The notes below the pieces were generated by a model. That model was not told the origin of the DNA. It was given only the letters and a program-made list of their open reading frames with translations, and ran no database searches. 64,000 nucleotides of DNA, taken from positions 8,278 through 72,277 of the forward strand of contig CAVSZA010000025.1 in the NCBI GenBank assembly GCA_963732095.1, given 5' to 3'. Both the position numbers and the translations under genes were made by a program. Positions 61,658-64,000 of this stretch are shown here, piece by piece; position 1 is the stretch's first letter, and each line of letters starts with the position of its first letter. This DNA comes from AP-15 sp963732095 (lineage in GTDB: Bacteria > Pseudomonadota > Alphaproteobacteria > ATCC43930 > CGMCC-115725).

Positions 61658-62358
61658 CCACTCCTCCCGCGGAGGTCCTGCCGCCGCGGCACTGTTCCCT
61701 CTGCCCGCGCCTTGCGGCTTTCCGGCAGGCTCAGCGGAGGGCCCACCCGGAATGGTTCAATGGCCCGGTTCCGCCCTTCGGCGATGCCCGAGCCGAATTG
61801 CTGATTCTAGGACTTGCGCCGGGCTTGCGCGGTGCGAACCGGACGGGGCGCCCGTTTACCGGCGATTACGCCGGTGGACTGCTGTATGCGACATTGCGGA
61901 AATACGGGTTCGCCGAGGGCGATTATGACGGCCGTCCGGATGACGGTCTCCTACTCCGGCGCGTGCGCATCACCAATACGGTTCGCTGCGTCCCGCCGCA
62001 AAACAAGCCGGAACCGAGCGAGGTCACGAACTGCCGTCAATTTTTGGTCGCCGAGATCGGCGCTATGCCCCGGCTTCGTGCGATCCTGGCACTCGGCGCG
62101 ATAGCACATAACGCGGTGCTCGCCGCACTCGGCTTTCGCCGCGCACTATTCCCTTTCGAGCACGCTCGCCTGCACGGCTTGCCCTGCGGCCTGATGCTTG
62201 CCGACAGCTATCACTGCTCCCGGCTCAACACCAATACGGGCAAGCTCAGCTCCGCAATGTTCGAAGCGATCTTCGCCACACTGAGCAGCTGGCTAGATAC
62301 GCCGCACGGCGCGGGAGGCTCACGCGGCGTCGGCGTCGATTCGATGACCCGGCCTTAG
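61654..62358 (+). CDS. Family 5 uracil-DNA glycosylase
   Basis: 234 aa from TTG 61654. UdgB-type signatures: an N-terminal Cys cluster for a 4Fe-4S site (PPRHCSLCPRL, with later Cys in NTVRCVPPQNKPEPSEVTNC), motif 1 LLILGLAPGLRGANRTGRPF, and motif 2 with HCSRLNTNTGKLS. It removes uracil and hypoxanthine from DNA. The start overlaps the NYN gene's stop (TTGA), and its stop overlaps the convergent smpB stop by four bases. Confidence 0.9.
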   Translation: MTTPPAEVLPPRHCSLCPRLAAFRQAQRRAHPEWFNGPVPPFGDARAELLILGLAPGLRGANRTGRPFTGDYAGGLLYATLRKYGFAEGDYDGRPDDGLLLRRVRITNTVRCVPPQNKPEPSEVTNCRQFLVAEIGAMPRLRAILALGAIAHNAVLAALGFRRALFPFEHARLHGLPCGLMLADSYHCSRLNTNTGKLSSAMFEAIFATLSSWLDTPHGAGGSRGVGVDSMTRP

Positions 62359-62819
62359 GTGTTTCGCTCGCGCAGGATGCGGGCCCGGCTGCGCTGCCAA
62401 TCTCGCTGCTTCTCGGCTTGACGCTTGTCCGCCTTTCGCTTTCCTCGGGCGAGACCGAGCTCGACCTTGGCGCGCCCGCGGTCGTTGAAATAGATCGAAA
62501 GCGGAACAACCGTAATGCCGTCGCGCCGGATCGCACCCAGCAACCAATTCATTTGCTTACGGTGCAATAGCAGCTTTCGCGGCCGCCGCGGTTGATGATT
62601 GAAATGGGCAGAGGCCGAATACTCCGGAATGTTTGCGTTGACGAGGTAAAGCTCGCCCCCATTCGCGTCCGCATAAGCTTCCGCGATGCTGGCCTGCCCC
62701 TGACGCAGCACCTTCACCTCGGTGCCCTGCAGCACGACACCCGCTTCCAGCGTGTCCTCGATCAAGTAATCGTGGCGAGCCCGCCGATTTTGGGCGACAT
62801 GTCTGTCGGCTACCCGCAT
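62355..62819 (-). CDS. smpB: SsrA-binding protein
   Basis: 154 aa from ATG 62819, choosing the start that overlaps the dapA stop (TGATG). Typical pattern: NRRARHDYLIEDTLEAGVVL, QGTEVKVLRQGQASIAEAYA, YLVNANIPEYSASAHFNHQP and RRPRKLLLHRKQMNWLLGAI, with a basic C-terminal tail (GKRKADKRQAEKQRDWQRSR). It binds tmRNA in ribosome rescue. No tmRNA gene is in the window. It forms a tight pair with dapA. Confidence 0.95.
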   Translation of the reverse strand: MRVADRHVAQNRRARHDYLIEDTLEAGVVLQGTEVKVLRQGQASIAEAYADANGGELYLVNANIPEYSASAHFNHQPRRPRKLLLHRKQMNWLLGAIRRDGITVVPLSIYFNDRGRAKVELGLARGKRKADKRQAEKQRDWQRSRARILRERNT

Positions 62820-63700
62820 CAGTTGAGCAGACCGGCGCTCCGCATAGCCCGCTGCACCTTCTCCTGTGTCTCCGGCATGATCGCCCATAACGGCTGGCGT
62901 ACGTGGGCGGTACAGCGTCCGAGCAGAGACGCCGCATACTTGACCGGTGCCGGGCTGGTTTCGGCGAACAGCGCATCGTGCAGCGGAATCAGACGCTGAT
63001 TAATCTCGCGCACCGAAGCGAAATCGCCACGCTGCCACGCCTCATGCATTTCGGAGCAAAGCCGCGGTGCGACATTGGCGGTCACCGAGATGCAGCCGTC
63101 GCCGCCTTGAGCAAGATACGCGACGGCGGTGGCGTCCTCTCCTGACAGTAGGCAGAAGCCCGCACCGATATCGACCCTCATGCGCAAAGGTCGGGCGAGG
63201 TCGTTGGTCGCATCTTTTACGCCGACGATGTTCGGCAACTTGGCGAGGCGCGCCATCGTCGCGTTCGTCATGTCGACTGCAGAGCGGCCCGGGATATTGT
63301 AAATGATGATGGGCAGATCGACACTGTCGTGGATCGCCTTGAAATGCTGATAAAGGCCTTCCTGCGTCGGTTTGTTGTAATAGGGGCAGACGATCAGTGC
63401 CGCATCAGCGCCTGCCTTCTTGGCCTGCCGGGTCAGCGCGGCCGTGTGCTCGGTCGAGTTTGTGCCGGTTCCGGCAATCACCGGGATTTGCTTATCTTTG
63501 GCAACCTCGACGCATAAAGTTATCAGCCGTTTTTGCTCGTCATCGGCGAGGGCCGGCGACTCGCCGGTCGTGCCGCACGGGACCAACCCGTGGGTTCCCT
63601 GATCGATTTGCCAGGCGACATGCTCCTGAAATGCGCCCTCGTCCAGCTCGTGGTCGCGAAACGGCGTAATCAGCGCGACGAGCGATCCCTTTAACATCAT
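62819..63700 (-). CDS. dapA: 4-hydroxy-tetrahydrodipicolinate synthase
   Basis: 293 aa, normal length. TIM-barrel aldolase that condenses pyruvate with aspartate semialdehyde in lysine/diaminopimelate synthesis. Key segments: GLVPCGTTGESPALADDEQK (Thr pair), ALIVCPYYNKPTQEGLYQHF (catalytic Tyr), LPIIIYNIPGRSAVDMTN and LPNIVGVKDATNDLARPLRM (Schiff-base Lys). It is the first gene of a two-gene unit with smpB and divergent from the secreted-protein start at the window's end. Confidence 0.96.
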   Translation of the reverse strand: MMLKGSLVALITPFRDHELDEGAFQEHVAWQIDQGTHGLVPCGTTGESPALADDEQKRLITLCVEVAKDKQIPVIAGTGTNSTEHTAALTRQAKKAGADAALIVCPYYNKPTQEGLYQHFKAIHDSVDLPIIIYNIPGRSAVDMTNATMARLAKLPNIVGVKDATNDLARPLRMRVDIGAGFCLLSGEDATAVAYLAQGGDGCISVTANVAPRLCSEMHEAWQRGDFASVREINQRLIPLHDALFAETSPAPVKYAASLLGRCTAHVRQPLWAIMPETQEKVQRAMRSAGLLN

Positions 63701-63889
63701 TTCCTCCGGGATGGCATTGCCAAGTCACGATAGTCCTCGCTGCCATCGGCTTCAACAGCGCCGGAACGCTGTGCGATTTCGAGCAGGAAGGCCGGCGCTT
63801 GACAGAAGTCGGTGTCGGACTTGCTCTGGCAGCAGAAAAACCGTAGAGTTTGTTGCCTCATCTTTGATTCAGCGAAGGAGCCGCCGACC

Positions 63890-64000
63890 TTGCCGCCGAT
63901 TGTCTGCGGATCGCTGCCCGTCGTTTTGATTTTGGTCGCGCTCTGCTTCCCGGCAGCAACTGCCCAGACACTCCCGGCGGCCGATATGGAGGTGATGCGA
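63890..64000 (+). CDS. Start of a secreted protein, probably lytic transglycosylase (cut by window end)
   Basis: TTG 63890 follows GAAGGAG at good spacing and opens 37 codons to the edge of the window. A clear signal peptide is seen: hydrophobic LPVVLILVALCFPAATAQ followed by TLPAADMEVMR. In many alphaproteobacteria the gene divergent from dapA is a soluble lytic murein transglycosylase; this assignment rests on position only. Confidence 0.5.
   Translation, partial: MPPIVCGSLPVVLILVALCFPAATAQTLPAADMEVMR

Overview
The window is a GC-rich chromosomal segment of an alphaproteobacterium. The evidence is the gene content: a PopZ/DUF2497 polar organiser between tolC and valS, an LdtR-type MarR regulator, rsmB-heparinase-purH synteny, the erpA-xth pair, and divergent dapA and lytic-transglycosylase starts. 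Many CaiB CoA-transferase, MFS and TauD-type genes point to a soil or water organism, Hyphomicrobiales- or Rhodospirillales-like. The genus cannot be fixed from the sequence alone.

Layout. 0-4.1 kb: a PEP-CTERM protein, a TauE/SafE exporter and small genes. 4.1-5.3 kb: a decayed stretch with an SDR remnant and a tyrosine-recombinase tail next to tRNA-Leu(CAA). 5.4-7.7 kb: a 27-codon membrane ORF, a methylase-like protein and fumarylacetoacetase. 7.7-14.4 kb: a FecR protein with a transferrin-binding-protein-like C-terminal barrel, its probable Slam-like TPR/barrel exporter, and a divergent CHASE2 adenylate cyclase. 14.4-17.8 kb: an AhpD-like protein, a second degenerate copy of the cyclase 3' end, a Bcr/CflA efflux pump and a TauD dioxygenase. 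18-23.9 kb: rsmB, heparinase-like, WecA/MraY-like transferase, purH. 23.9-28 kb: fused remnants of a transporter and a dehydroshikimate-dehydratase-like gene, then tandem peptide-type ABC binding proteins (one remnant, two intact) without permeases. 28.4-34.5 kb: TPR lipoprotein, alaS, GT87-like membrane protein, TIGR01244 phosphatase, MarR regulator. 34.6-36.2 kb: frameshifted mmsB and a fused FAD-oxidoreductase/DUF1365 remnant. 36.3-38.9 kb: gltA and a divergent HTH-citrate synthase around a perfect 16-bp palindrome. 38.9-44.6 kb: a probable catabolic cluster (split TPP decarboxylase, class III CoA-transferase, MFS, enoyl-CoA hydratase, long hairpin repeat, deacetylase).

44.6-48.4 kb is an accessory island, clearly less GC-rich in its 45.1-46.2 kb core. 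It holds a GNAT remnant, a DUF5677-like gene with a small partner, a decayed resolvase, an MNT-HEPN pair and a DUF5681 gene. 48.5-64 kb is mostly core: a pyruvate-dehydrogenase-E1/transketolase-like enzyme, erpA, xth, then a long minus-strand series (folK, pcm, tolC, popZ, valS, lysine-aminomutase-like, K+ channel) whose last three genes overlap by 4 bases. NYN and family-5 UDG genes, smpB, dapA and the start of a secreted protein follow.

The number of broken genes is striking. Some are old remnants (SDR, integrase, MHS transporter, quiC-like, resolvase, GNAT). Others (mmsB, folK, tolC) are otherwise well-kept genes with one or two point lesions, which could be recent mutations or base-calling errors.
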